A stretch of DNA of 64,000 bases, from assembly GCA_030345135.1 (NCBI GenBank), contig CP128386.1, positions 651,129 through 715,128 on the forward strand. Direction: 5' to 3'. Positions 39,057-47,305 of this stretch are shown piece by piece. Position 1 is the first letter of the stretch; every line of letters starts with the position of its first letter. The notes under the pieces are model-generated. The model did not search any database. It had not been told where the DNA came from and saw only the letters and a program-made list of their open reading frames with translations. This stretch comes from Chitinophagaceae bacterium DXS (GTDB lineage: Bacteria; Bacteroidota; Bacteroidia; Chitinophagales; Chitinophagaceae). The position numbers were made by a program, and so were the translations under genes.

Positions 39057-39088
39057 TTGCAACATCAATTGAATGTTTGCTACCTTTA
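39057..39088 (+). promoter_or_regulatory. Bacteroidota-type promoter for the NtrC-type regulator
   Basis: TTG (39057-39059), a 21-base spacer and TACCTTTA (39081-39088) fit the TTG / TAnnTTTG pattern, 38 bases before ATG 39127. With the LEA-like promoter this makes a back-to-back pair. Confidence 0.45.
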
Positions 39089-39126
39089 ACCGCTATTTTC
39101 CAGCATATTGCATAAAAATTTGTTTC

Positions 39127-40467
39127 ATGCCGAACGCCAGTGTTTTAATTATTGATGATGAGGACAAATTGAGGGGACTATTAAAACGTATCATTACACT
39201 TGAAGGTTATACTGTTTTGGAGGCACCTACACTTAAGCTTGCACATAAAATATTAGAAAAAGAACCTGTTGACGTTATTCTGTGTGATGTAAAATTACCG
39301 GATGGTAACGGGGTAGACTTTGTGCAGCAGATAAAACCTCAGTACCCGTTAATAGAAACTATTCTGCTTACAGCCTACGGAAATATTCACGACGGGGTGC
39401 AGGCTATCAAAAACGGCGCATTTGACTATATAACTAAAGGTGATGACAATGAAAAAATCATTCCCTTGCTGGCCCGTGCGACAGAAAAGGCGCAATTGCA
39501 AAAACGCATTCAGCAACTGGAGAAACAAGTTGGCCGCAAATACAGCTTCGATACCATCCTGGGGAATTCGTCTTCCATAAAACAAGCGATTGCGATGGCG
39601 CAAAAAGTAAGTGCTACAGACGCGACCGTATTGCTGATGGGTGAAACTGGCAGCGGGAAAGAAGTATTTGCACAGGCCATTCATTTTAACAGCAAACGGA
39701 CGAAAGGGAATTTCGTCGCGATTAACTGTAGCGCATTTACGAAAGATCTTTTGGAAAGCGAAATCTTCGGACATAAAGCCGGCGCATTTACCGGTGCCGT
39801 AAAAGATAAAAAGGGGTTGATTGAAGAGGCAGATAATGGTACACTCTTTTTGGATGAGATGGGGGAAATGCCGCTGGAGTTGCAGGCGAAATTGTTGCGG
39901 GTACTTGAGAACAATGAATACATCAAAGTGGGTGACACAAAAACGCTGAAGGCAAATGTGCGCATAATAGCTGCCACCAACCGAAACCTGGAAGAGGAGG
40001 TGAACAACGGACATTTCAGGGAAGATCTTTTTTACAGATTAAATGTGTTTACCATCACCCTGCCGTCGCTGAATGAACGAAAGGAAGATATTCCGCTCTT
40101 CGCAACTTTTTACGTAAAAATGTTCAGCGACAAGTTGGGTAAGAATATAAAAGGTATCGACAAAGAAGCTCTGCAATTATTGAAGAACCATAATTGGAAG
40201 GGCAATATCCGTGAATTAAAGAATATCATTGAAAGGGCGTGTATTTTGGCTGACGGGCACCAACTTATCGTAAATGATCTGCCAATTGATTTCCAGGAAG
40301 TTCATGAACCCAGGTTTCTTTCGGCCTTCGACCTTGCTGCCGTTGAGAAACTACATATACAACGCGTATTAAATCATACCGGCGGAAATAAAACTGAAGC
40401 CGCCAGGCTGATGAATATCGGTTTGACGACGCTGTACAGGAAGATAGAGGAGTATGGAATTAGGTAA
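39127..40467 (+). CDS. NtrC-type sigma-54-dependent response regulator
   Basis: About 446 residues from ATG 39127; the frame extends to 39073, but the promoter and the usual start MPNASVLIIDDED support 39127. A receiver domain (5-120) has phosphoacceptor D54 in CDVKLPDG. The AAA+ domain (about 145-370) has Walker A GETGSGKE from G172, the sigma-54 contact loop GAFTGA (219-224) and Walker B GTLFLDEMGEMP. A Fis-type helix-turn-helix closes the protein (HTGGNKTEAARLMNIGLTTLYRKI). It activates sigma-54 promoters when phosphorylated. No histidine kinase gene is adjacent. Its stop codon lies inside the first unit of a tandem repeat. Confidence 0.96.
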   Translation: MPNASVLIIDDEDKLRGLLKRIITLEGYTVLEAPTLKLAHKILEKEPVDVILCDVKLPDGNGVDFVQQIKPQYPLIETILLTAYGNIHDGVQAIKNGAFDYITKGDDNEKIIPLLARATEKAQLQKRIQQLEKQVGRKYSFDTILGNSSSIKQAIAMAQKVSATDATVLLMGETGSGKEVFAQAIHFNSKRTKGNFVAINCSAFTKDLLESEIFGHKAGAFTGAVKDKKGLIEEADNGTLFLDEMGEMPLELQAKLLRVLENNEYIKVGDTKTLKANVRIIAATNRNLEEEVNNGHFREDLFYRLNVFTITLPSLNERKEDIPLFATFYVKMFSDKLGKNIKGIDKEALQLLKNHNWKGNIRELKNIIERACILADGHQLIVNDLPIDFQEVHEPRFLSAFDLAAVEKLHIQRVLNHTGGNKTEAARLMNIGLTTLYRKIEEYGIR

Positions 40468-40558
40468 GACGTGTAAGACGTGTAAGACAGTAAGATAGTA
40501 AGACCGTAAGACAGTAAGATAGTAAGATAGTAAGATGGTAAGATGGTAAGATGGTAAT
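40464..40558 (+). repeat. Octamer tandem array GTAAGANN plus adjacent 7-mer array
   Basis: Two 9-base units GTAAGACGT are followed by about nine 8-base units of GTAAGA plus two variable bases (CA, TA, CC, CA, TA, TA, TG, TG, TG). The TAA stop of the regulator gene is part of the first unit. About 50 bases on, at 40609-40643, four ACCTGAT heptamers appear, then two GCTGACA units. The last GCTGACA forms a hairpin with TGTCAGC (40652-40671) over the stop of the convergent epimerase gene. Confidence 0.75.
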
Positions 40559-40666
40559 AGGTATAAGATAATAAAAGACTGATCAGCCCGAAGCATATTG
40601 ACGCTCACACCTGATACCTGATACCTCACACCTGATACCTGATCGCTGACAGCTGACAGCTCTGTG

Positions 40667-41863
40667 TCAGCGGCAAAAGCTGCTTCTATCCATCACCTCC
40701 ATACACGCACGGGAGTTGTGATAGGGACATTTCCAAAAGCCGGCTTTGTCGGCGTTTACCAGGCTATTGTCTTCTTTTCTGCCCCAGAACCATTCGCCAT
40801 TTTGAAGATCAAGTATTTTCTCTTTTACAAACGACCAGGTTTTTAATGACTGATGCAGGTATTTTTCATCGCAGGTTAACTGATAGGCATTTATGTAGCC
40901 GACCATTCCCTCCGCTTGTGGCCACCAATCCCGTTGTTTATTTATTTTTCCGGTGGCAGGGTTATACTCATACCAAATGCTGCCATCACTGCCAATGCCC
41001 ACGTGTACGGCGTCGGCAATTTTTACCGCATAATCTTTGAAAACATCTATCCAGTGCGCATCATTGATCACCTGTGCACATTGCAATAACAGCCATGCGG
41101 ATTCTATGTCGTGACCGTAAGATATTACATCTGGCTGTTCCTTCCAGTTCTCATCAAAGAACAGGCGGTTAAAATACTTGTTGTGATCAATAAAGTAAAG
41201 ATCAAATACTTCCAGTAAACCTGCAATTCTTTGCTTTAATGTTTCGTCCGGCCAAACTTTATACAAACTGGCATAAGCTTCAATCAGGTGCAAATGCGTA
41301 TTCATTGTTTTCTTTTGCTTGGCATTTTTTGCTATGGAGCTGGCATTGTCAATATCTTTCCAATCGCGGGTAAAAACTTCCATATAGCCTTTCTTCACAG
41401 AATCATAACTGTACTTCTCAATGAGTGAAAACAGGTCTTTGGCAAAGTTCAATGCAGCTTCATTTTTTGACGCTGCATAATAGGCGCTCATGCCATACAG
41501 GCAAAAAGCCACACCATATATTTGTTTGCGGCTGTCCAGCATATTGCCTTTTGCATCTACGCTCCAGTAAACACCGCCATGTTCGTTATCTTTAAAGTAT
41601 GCCATTATATAGTCATAGGCACGTTGCGCCATTTCAAGATATTCCTTTTTTGCTTCGCGGCTATAGGCAGTTGAAAATGTCCATAAAATACGCCCATGTA
41701 ACACAATGCCTTTTTCTGCTCCAGGTTTTGGCTGGTTATTATTATTCACGCTGCCGTAAAAACCACCATCCGTTTTGTCTATGGTATATTTCATCCAGTA
41801 ATTGAGAATACGATGCAATTCGGCCGATACTTCTTCTGAATATTGTTGCAGAAAATTCTTCAT
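40667..41863 (-). CDS. AGE-family epimerase (cellobiose 2-epimerase-like)
   Basis: This 398-residue protein has the AGE-family alpha/alpha barrel. KTDGGFYGSVNNNNQPKPGAEKGIVLHGRILWTFS near the N-terminus and RDWWPQAEGMVGYINAY match cellobiose 2-epimerases. The three active-site His candidates are H190/H192 in THLHLIEAY, H251 in SYGHDIESAW and H382 in KCPYHNSRACMEV. It would convert a 1,4-linked reducing-end glucose to mannose in the cytoplasm. No signal peptide is present. The start is the first ATG of the frame, and TTG-N23-TACATTTA lies upstream. N-acylglucosamine 2-epimerase is the alternative. Confidence 0.88.
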   Translation of the reverse strand: MKNFLQQYSEEVSAELHRILNYWMKYTIDKTDGGFYGSVNNNNQPKPGAEKGIVLHGRILWTFSTAYSREAKKEYLEMAQRAYDYIMAYFKDNEHGGVYWSVDAKGNMLDSRKQIYGVAFCLYGMSAYYAASKNEAALNFAKDLFSLIEKYSYDSVKKGYMEVFTRDWKDIDNASSIAKNAKQKKTMNTHLHLIEAYASLYKVWPDETLKQRIAGLLEVFDLYFIDHNKYFNRLFFDENWKEQPDVISYGHDIESAWLLLQCAQVINDAHWIDVFKDYAVKIADAVHVGIGSDGSIWYEYNPATGKINKQRDWWPQAEGMVGYINAYQLTCDEKYLHQSLKTWSFVKEKILDLQNGEWFWGRKEDNSLVNADKAGFWKCPYHNSRACMEVMDRSSFCR

Positions 41864-41907
41864 GGCAAGCTGGTTGTTTTAGGTGTTTGACAAGACAACG
41901 ATGTTTA

Positions 41908-41941
41908 TAAATGTAATTATTTTTTTGCTGTGAAACATCAA
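41908..41941 (-). promoter_or_regulatory. Candidate promoter for the epimerase gene
   Basis: On the minus strand TTG (41939-41941), 23 bases and TACATTTA (41908-41915) fit the Bacteroidota pattern, 45 bases before the start codon. The spacer is at the long end of the known range. Confidence 0.35.
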
Positions 41942-41984
41942 TGAGATTCATCAAAAAATACTTGCATTAAATAGCTTTATGCGC

Positions 41985-42016
41985 TTGCAAATCTCATTTT
42001 ATTTTTTGTACATTTG
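41985..42016 (+). promoter_or_regulatory. Bacteroidota-type promoter for the S8 peptidase
   Basis: TTG (41985-41987), a 21-base spacer and a perfect TACATTTG (42009-42016) match the consensus TTG / TAnnTTTG. The predicted leader before ATG 42148 is about 125 bases. Confidence 0.55.
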
Positions 42017-42147
42017 GTTAGATAAGTCACACAATTACAAGTGAATCACTTGACGAATCAGAGCTAACAGAACGGAAAAATCAACTGCCATTTTTATCCC
42101 TCCCAATGATTATTCTCTACAATTAATCATTTATTAAACTGGTTTGT

Positions 42148-43632
42148 ATGAAAAAAATTCAACTACTGTATTATGTCCTTTTTGTCGGAATTGTTATCTC
42201 CTCATGTAAAAAAGATATGGATAAGGTTGACTGGCGTTTGCCAAGTACAACCTCCGGCCTTAAACATGATCGTGGCTTTATCGTAATCGCAAAAGAAGGG
42301 GCAAAACTTGAAAACATTGCTGCAAGCCTCACTAATCTTGGATGTAAAAAATTTGTTTTAAAAGAATCCATTAAAGAGTTAAGTCTTATTCATGTACAAA
42401 CACCTGATCCTACTTTCCCGGAAAAAGCAAGGGCTGTTGCTGATGTGCAGTCTGTAGTAGTAGACGTGGTTGCTCAATGGCATTTGCCAACCCGTTTGAA
42501 GAGTTCAGGTTATTCTGTATCTAACACTCCCGCTTCAGAATATACGGATAAGCTGAACCGCAATCCCTGGAGCTTTTTACAATGGGATCTTCAGGCGGCT
42601 AAAGTAGCAAACGCATGGAATAAAGGTTATGAAGGAGCCGGGGCCAAGGTTGCAGTTCTGGATGGAGGCTTTCAAACTAAAAACCCGGACATAGCGGACA
42701 ATATTATTCTTAAGCAAAATTTTATTGACGGCGAAACTATAGATTACAAAGGTTCTGAAGGTTTTAGTCACGGAACAAATGTTGCGGGAATAATAGCAGG
42801 CATTGACAACAATTTAGGCATAGTAGGCGTGGCGCCTAAAGCCAAGCTTATATTGGTTAAAGTGTTAGATGACGCAGGTAGCGGACCTTTCAGTGCATTG
42901 ATCAACGGTATTTATTTTGCTGCAACACATGGCGCCAATATAATAAACATGAGCCTTGGTGCTGAGTTGCCGCTTAAGGCCTATAAAGACGATAACGGAA
43001 CCCCGGATGACCCTTCTGATGATTTTATTGTTCGCCCCGACAAAGATGTTCGCGATCTTATAATTGCGCTTAACAGGGCAACTGTATTTGCAAATAACGT
43101 TGGCGCTACGCTGATAGCTGCTGCTGGCAACGACGGTGTAAATTATGACCAGGAAAAGAACTTTATTACTTATCCTGCAAACTGCATCGGTGTATTGGCT
43201 GTTTCAGCTACAGGGCCTATTGGCTGGGCAAAAAATCACAACACATTCCTGTATGTGCCGGCATCATTTAGCAATACGGGAAAGAACTTTATTTCTTTCG
43301 CCGCATCAGGCGGTTCTTATCCTGAGCATCTGGACGTAAGTAATGTAACTGTTGGACCGGTAACCGCCCCGGCTTATGTATTTGACTGGGTGTTTGGTTT
43401 AGGTTTTGAAGACAATGGCGATTTCCTTGTTGGCTGGGTTGCGGGTACAAGCCAGGCCACTCCACATGTTAGTGCTATAGCCGCAATGATCTATGGTAAA
43501 TACAAACAGCTGTCATCTCCTCATTTGATTGCTGATATTCTCCGTCGGAGTTCAATAGATCTTGGTCCTAAGAACAGGGATGCAGATTATGGATATGGAG
43601 AAGTTGATGCCGGCAAGGCCATTACTTACTAA
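42148..43632 (+). CDS. S8 subtilisin-family lipoprotein peptidase
   Basis: This 494-residue protein has a lipoprotein signal (VGIVISSC followed by KKD), an inhibitor-I9-like propeptide region (about 40-115), and a subtilase domain with the catalytic triad D172 in VAVLDGGF, H208 in FSHGTNVAGI and S435 in AGTSQATPHVSAIAAMI. AAAGNDGV holds the oxyanion Asn. It is a lipid-anchored serine protease that probably acts on the cell surface or in the periplasm. An insertion rich in Asp between the His and Ser regions (KAYKDDNGTPDDPSDDF) may bind calcium. It stands alone and ends at a strong terminator. Confidence 0.95.
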   Translation: MKKIQLLYYVLFVGIVISSCKKDMDKVDWRLPSTTSGLKHDRGFIVIAKEGAKLENIAASLTNLGCKKFVLKESIKELSLIHVQTPDPTFPEKARAVADVQSVVVDVVAQWHLPTRLKSSGYSVSNTPASEYTDKLNRNPWSFLQWDLQAAKVANAWNKGYEGAGAKVAVLDGGFQTKNPDIADNIILKQNFIDGETIDYKGSEGFSHGTNVAGIIAGIDNNLGIVGVAPKAKLILVKVLDDAGSGPFSALINGIYFAATHGANIINMSLGAELPLKAYKDDNGTPDDPSDDFIVRPDKDVRDLIIALNRATVFANNVGATLIAAAGNDGVNYDQEKNFITYPANCIGVLAVSATGPIGWAKNHNTFLYVPASFSNTGKNFISFAASGGSYPEHLDVSNVTVGPVTAPAYVFDWVFGLGFEDNGDFLVGWVAGTSQATPHVSAIAAMIYGKYKQLSSPHLIADILRRSSIDLGPKNRDADYGYGEVDAGKAITY

Positions 43633-43702
43633 TCAAACTCAAAGGCAGTATGAGAAATTAAGTGAGACAAAGTTGATGTTAACTCGGTTTTGATAACAAT
43701 GA

Positions 43703-43725
43703 GCCGCTGTAATTAAAACAGCGGC
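43703..43725 (+). terminator. Intrinsic terminator after the S8 peptidase gene
   Basis: A stem GCCGCTGT/ACAGCGGC closes a 7-base AATTAAA loop and is followed by TTATTTATTTCTT. It may also serve the convergent barrel gene from the other side. Confidence 0.75.
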
Positions 43726-43729
43726 TTAT

Positions 43730-44509
43730 TTATTTCTTGAAAAAAGTATAAGCATAACCCACGAGTATTGTTGCAGCGCCAACATTGTTCTTGCCGTTTT
43801 CTGCTCCCTTCTGAATATTAAAGAATCCGTAGTTACCACCTATTTCAAAGAATACAAGATTTTGGTGTGATATTTTATAAGAAATACCTGCGTGCCCGTC
43901 AATGCCTCCGTTAAATGAATGTAACTGGCTTTTTATATCCTCTGTATTGTCGAATGATTGCGAACCAACGGGGAGGGGTTGTTGATGTCCTTCGTCAAGA
44001 TAGATCTTGCTGTTGCCGGTTGTAACTTGTTTTGCGGATAACAGAAAGCTTACAAAAGGTCCTGCGCTGAGGAAAAAAGCAAATTTGGATTTTGAGTGAT
44101 TGAAGGGCCAGGTAAACTTTGCGAGCATAGGTACCATCAGGTAATTGATTTTTGCCTGGCTTTTGAAGTTTGCATATAAATATTGCGGAACCTGGCCCGG
44201 CGGAAACATTGCTGCCCATTCCGGCGTAACCGGAAAAGCCTGGTAACCCTTTTTCTGGCCGCCCTGCGCTGAATACGCTATCGCAGGTTGTATGGAAAAT
44301 ACATCAGTAAGTTTAAACTCGGCAAAAATTCCGGCGTCAGGCCCGGTGCTGGACTTATATCCCGTATTTATCGGGTTTTTATAAGCAGTTCCGGTAGTTA
44401 AATTGGGAATGCTTATACCGCCTCTTACACCCAGCGAAACAAACTGCGCCCTGCTCGTTAAACAACACACAGCTACGCAACCGGCCAATAGTACTTTTTT
44501 CGTGATCAT
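43730..44509 (-). CDS. PorT-like outer-membrane beta-barrel protein
   Basis: This 259-residue protein has a signal peptide ending SRAQ. The mature part alternates short beta strands (VSLGVRGGISIPNLTTG, GIFAEFKLTDVFSIQPAIAYSAQGGQKKGY, YLMVPMLAKFTWPF, FAFFLSAGPFVSFLLSAKQ) and ends in a strand AATILVGYAYTFF. This is the outer_membrane_beta_barrel/PorT-type pattern with about eight strands. Such proteins are common in Bacteroidota; PorT itself takes part in type IX secretion, but many paralogues have unknown roles. No other type IX genes are nearby. Confidence 0.85.
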   Translation of the reverse strand: MITKKVLLAGCVAVCCLTSRAQFVSLGVRGGISIPNLTTGTAYKNPINTGYKSSTGPDAGIFAEFKLTDVFSIQPAIAYSAQGGQKKGYQAFPVTPEWAAMFPPGQVPQYLYANFKSQAKINYLMVPMLAKFTWPFNHSKSKFAFFLSAGPFVSFLLSAKQVTTGNSKIYLDEGHQQPLPVGSQSFDNTEDIKSQLHSFNGGIDGHAGISYKISHQNLVFFEIGGNYGFFNIQKGAENGKNNVGAATILVGYAYTFFKK

Positions 44510-44783
44510 TGATTTATGAATTAACTGATTTGCTCAAAAAAATTCACAGCAAGGATATCAACACTTATAAGCAGGAATGGTTGTTCCCGTAATACTTCAA
44601 CTATTTGCAGGAGTTACTCTTCAGCAGGCTTCTATCTGCACAGCGCCGTATTTTATTCGCCGGTCTGTTTTAATGATCTGTTGTACAGTAAAGTTATTAA
44701 TACGTAAGTATTTATGCAAGGAAATGACGCAGGTATTCAATGAGAAGGTTAACAATAAATAAAAGCGTGTGGCATCTTTTATA

Positions 44784-46145
44784 TTAAGCCTGTTTTAGAA
44801 AATCGCGAAACCAGTATCCGGAATTCTTTATTGTTCTTAGTTGTGTTTTGAAATCTACATGAATTAAGCCGAACCTGGCTTTATATCCTTCAGCCCATTC
44901 GAAGTTGTCAGTCAGCGTCCACGCATAATAACCTTTTATGTTCACGCCTTCATGTTTGGCTCTTAACGCTGCTTGCAGGTGCTGCTTAAAATAATCAACT
45001 CGTTGCTCATCGTTAACCACAGCATTTTTAACTTCATCCTTGTAGGCTGCACCATTTTCAGTTATCAGAATCTCTTTCACTGTTCCGTACAGCCAGAATC
45101 TTTTGATGATCCTGTAGAAGCTTTCTGCATTCACTTCCCAGCCAAGGCCGGTATGAGGCACCTTCCTTGTTGCGGCTTTAACTTCAGATGCATGAATGTG
45201 CGGAATGATGGAGTTGTGCCGCACCACAACAGGAAAATAATTCTGCAAGCCAATAAAGTCAAATTTAAAGTGCATGCGGTCTGTATACTTCCAGGCTTTA
45301 TTGTGTATCTCCAGTCGCTCTATCAGTTTAAAATCGTCCTGCGGATAACCCCTTCCCAGTGCGGGTTCTATAAATAACCGGTTCAGAATTACATCAACTC
45401 TTTTTGCGGCCAAAACATCTTCTTCTTTTGTTGAAAATGGCAGGACTTCAGAACAGGAAAAAGTTGTGCCGATATAGGATTTGTGAACCAGCGCACGAAG
45501 GATCTCACCTCCATCAGCCTGGGCCAGAACAGCCTGGTGAATTGCGGAGAAATAGTTGGTAAGCCCCGTTTTGCCAGGTGCATGTTTGCCCAGCATGTAG
45601 CCAAGTGACGTAAAGCTTGCAGGCTCGTTCAGCACTATCCAGTTTTTAACTCTGTCACCAAACTCCTCGGCACAAACCGTCGCAAAACGCGCAAACCAGC
45701 GTTGCATCCTGTAGCTCGTCCAACCGCCTTCTTTTTCCAGTGGTTGTGGCAGATCCCAATGGTACAGCGTTACAAGGGGTGTTAAACCCAATTCAAGGCA
45801 TTCATCAATCAGTTTGTTGTAGAACGCTATACCTTCCTTATTTACGCGGCCAATGCCTTCGGGCAATATTCTTGGCCAGGAGATAGAAAATCTGAAAGAG
45901 TTAAAACCGAGCGCTTTTGCCAATAGCAGGTCTTCTTTATAACGATGATAAAAATCGCAGCTGACTAAAGGGTTTGTGCCGCCTTTAATTTTTCCGTTCC
46001 TGCGGGAAAAAACATCCCATATACTTACACCTCTGCCCCCAACATTGTGCCCTCCCTCATTTTGTTGGGCAGCTATTGCTACTCCCCATAAAAAATTATC
46101 GCCAAATGCTTTCGCAGACAAACGGGCCGATTGAAATGGATTCAT
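44784..46145 (-). CDS. Family 1 glycoside hydrolase (beta-glucosidase)
   Basis: This 453-residue protein is of full GH1 length and has no signal peptide, so it acts in the cytoplasm. It has the N-terminal signature DNFLWGVAIAAQQNEGGHN, the acid/base E174 in IVLNEPASF, and the nucleophile E363 in ILITENGAAY. GYYAWTLTDNFEWAEGY closes the barrel. It should cleave the non-reducing beta-glucosyl (or related) unit of imported disaccharides. Its function would pair well with the cellobiose 2-epimerase-like enzyme 3 kb away, although the two are not in one operon. A purine-rich AAAAGGGAG lies just before ATG. Confidence 0.94.
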   Translation of the reverse strand: MNPFQSARLSAKAFGDNFLWGVAIAAQQNEGGHNVGGRGVSIWDVFSRRNGKIKGGTNPLVSCDFYHRYKEDLLLAKALGFNSFRFSISWPRILPEGIGRVNKEGIAFYNKLIDECLELGLTPLVTLYHWDLPQPLEKEGGWTSYRMQRWFARFATVCAEEFGDRVKNWIVLNEPASFTSLGYMLGKHAPGKTGLTNYFSAIHQAVLAQADGGEILRALVHKSYIGTTFSCSEVLPFSTKEEDVLAAKRVDVILNRLFIEPALGRGYPQDDFKLIERLEIHNKAWKYTDRMHFKFDFIGLQNYFPVVVRHNSIIPHIHASEVKAATRKVPHTGLGWEVNAESFYRIIKRFWLYGTVKEILITENGAAYKDEVKNAVVNDEQRVDYFKQHLQAALRAKHEGVNIKGYYAWTLTDNFEWAEGYKARFGLIHVDFKTQLRTIKNSGYWFRDFLKQA

Positions 46146-46340
46146 AAACTCCCTTTTGGACTTTAGATAACAATAATGTTGATCTGTTGTTTTTTAATGT
46201 ATGAAGATGAACTTTCCCGCGCTAAATAAATATTAGCATAATATTACTATTTGGTTATTAATTTAATGATCATTTTTGAAATCAGACTTTATTAAAAGAT
46301 CTAAATGTTGAATTGCAGGCATTATAAACCGGTTTTAAAT

Positions 46341-46739
46341 ATGAAAAAAGCAGTCTTATCTGTTTGCGCGCTGTTCAGCTTAAGTGTTTTGTTTGGGCAG
46401 AAATATGACAATATTTATTTTCATCTTTATACTGACAGCGTAAAAAAAGGTGTGTATAATTATATTAACGTAGATGGAAAGTTGGCGAATGGAAAGTATC
46501 TTCCTTTGGGAAGTGATGAGGTGCAATTTTCGTCAAGCTACGGTAAATGGGATGGTAACAGCCTTATTATCGATTCATCCTACACACGTGATTCGGTGGT
46601 GGTTTCAGCTTATCTGAAGTCAAAGCCATCTCTCAGATTAACTACAACTATCTATATTAAAAAGAAACCGGATGATGAGCTTCCATTGCCTTCAGATGTC
46701 CAGTTAAACCGTCCCGCGAAAAGAAAGAGCAAGAATTAA
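46341..46739 (+). CDS. Small secreted protein of unknown function
   Basis: About 132 residues from ATG 46341; the frame extends 12 codons to 46305, but only the internal ATG puts the signal peptide (ending VLFGQ) at the N-terminus. The mature protein has alternating beta-type segments (YDNIYFHLYTDSVKKGVYNYINVDGKLANGKYLPLG) and a basic tail (RPAKRKSKN). No domain is recognised. Confidence 0.7.
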   Translation: MKKAVLSVCALFSLSVLFGQKYDNIYFHLYTDSVKKGVYNYINVDGKLANGKYLPLGSDEVQFSSSYGKWDGNSLIIDSSYTRDSVVVSAYLKSKPSLRLTTTIYIKKKPDDELPLPSDVQLNRPAKRKSKN

Positions 46740-46821
46740 AAAAAATGAAACATAATTTTATTTTAAAATAATATTGTATTTTGCCGGTCTAAGTCAGAAT
46801 AACGAGAAAAACTTTTACTAT

Positions 46822-46858
46822 AAGGTACCCAATGTTCACTGCAGCAGTGGGTCGCCTT
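46822..46858 (+). promoter_or_regulatory. Hairpin in leader of the small ORF at 46919
   Basis: AAGG-ACCCA pairs with TGGGT-CCTT around a 16-base loop that contains CTGCAG. It lies after a TATTTTG box (46777-46783) and 60 bases before the ATG at 46919. There is no T-run. The rest of 46740-47305 outside the small ORF shows nothing. Confidence 0.4.
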
Positions 46859-46918
46859 ATCAGCATAACTCTGTGGATGAACGCCCTAATAGTAACAGAA
46901 CCTTAAAATTTCATCCAT

Positions 46919-47125
46919 ATGCAAATTCATGTTAGCAATCAGTCCTTTCCTGGATTTGACCAACCCGCATCAAACCTGTCGGCGTTTTTGTTTTGCCTTG
47001 ACACATTTATTATTTCCTTGCGAGGAGGCAGTATCGTCAAATTTTCAACCAGCAATGTTTCGGAATTCAAACAATGGCTCATTGAGAACAAAGTGAGGGA
47101 AGTTGCCACAGAATCCCGGCGGTAG
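46919..47125 (+). CDS. Small hypothetical protein (68 residues)
   Basis: The frame reads like a compact alpha/beta protein: FCLDTFIISLRGGSIVKFS forms a likely beta-hairpin and VSEFKQWLIENKVREV a helix. The amphipathic pattern and the ATG start make it better than a chance frame, but there is no recognised domain and no visible strong ribosome site. An antisense frame of similar size covers the same bases, so coding on this strand is favoured but not proven. Confidence 0.45.
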   Translation: MQIHVSNQSFPGFDQPASNLSAFLFCLDTFIISLRGGSIVKFSTSNVSEFKQWLIENKVREVATESRR

Positions 47126-47305
47126 CTAACCATGCCAATACTAAAAGCCTGTTCGTCGTATTAGCGTATCAGAAAAGCAGGGATAAGCCTCTCTTCATTT
47201 ACAAAAAATAATCCGCAAGACAGGCTTTTTTGTGCCCTTAAGTCTGTAAAAAGAGGATGAAATATTTTGAACAACCCAATGCCTGCTTTTCTCGTATAAT
47301 CTTGT

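Noticed and set aside
40369-40629. 86-codon minus-strand frame with YYLTVL repeats
   Set aside because: It is an antisense reading of the GTAAGANN tandem array and the regulator's 3' end.
40464-40643. Possible CRISPR array
   Set aside because: Units of 7-9 bases are contiguous with no spacers; this is a microsatellite-type array.
44577-44762. 61-codon plus-strand frame between the barrel and GH1 genes
   Set aside because: Overlaps the likely promoter region of the barrel gene and lacks any coding signature.
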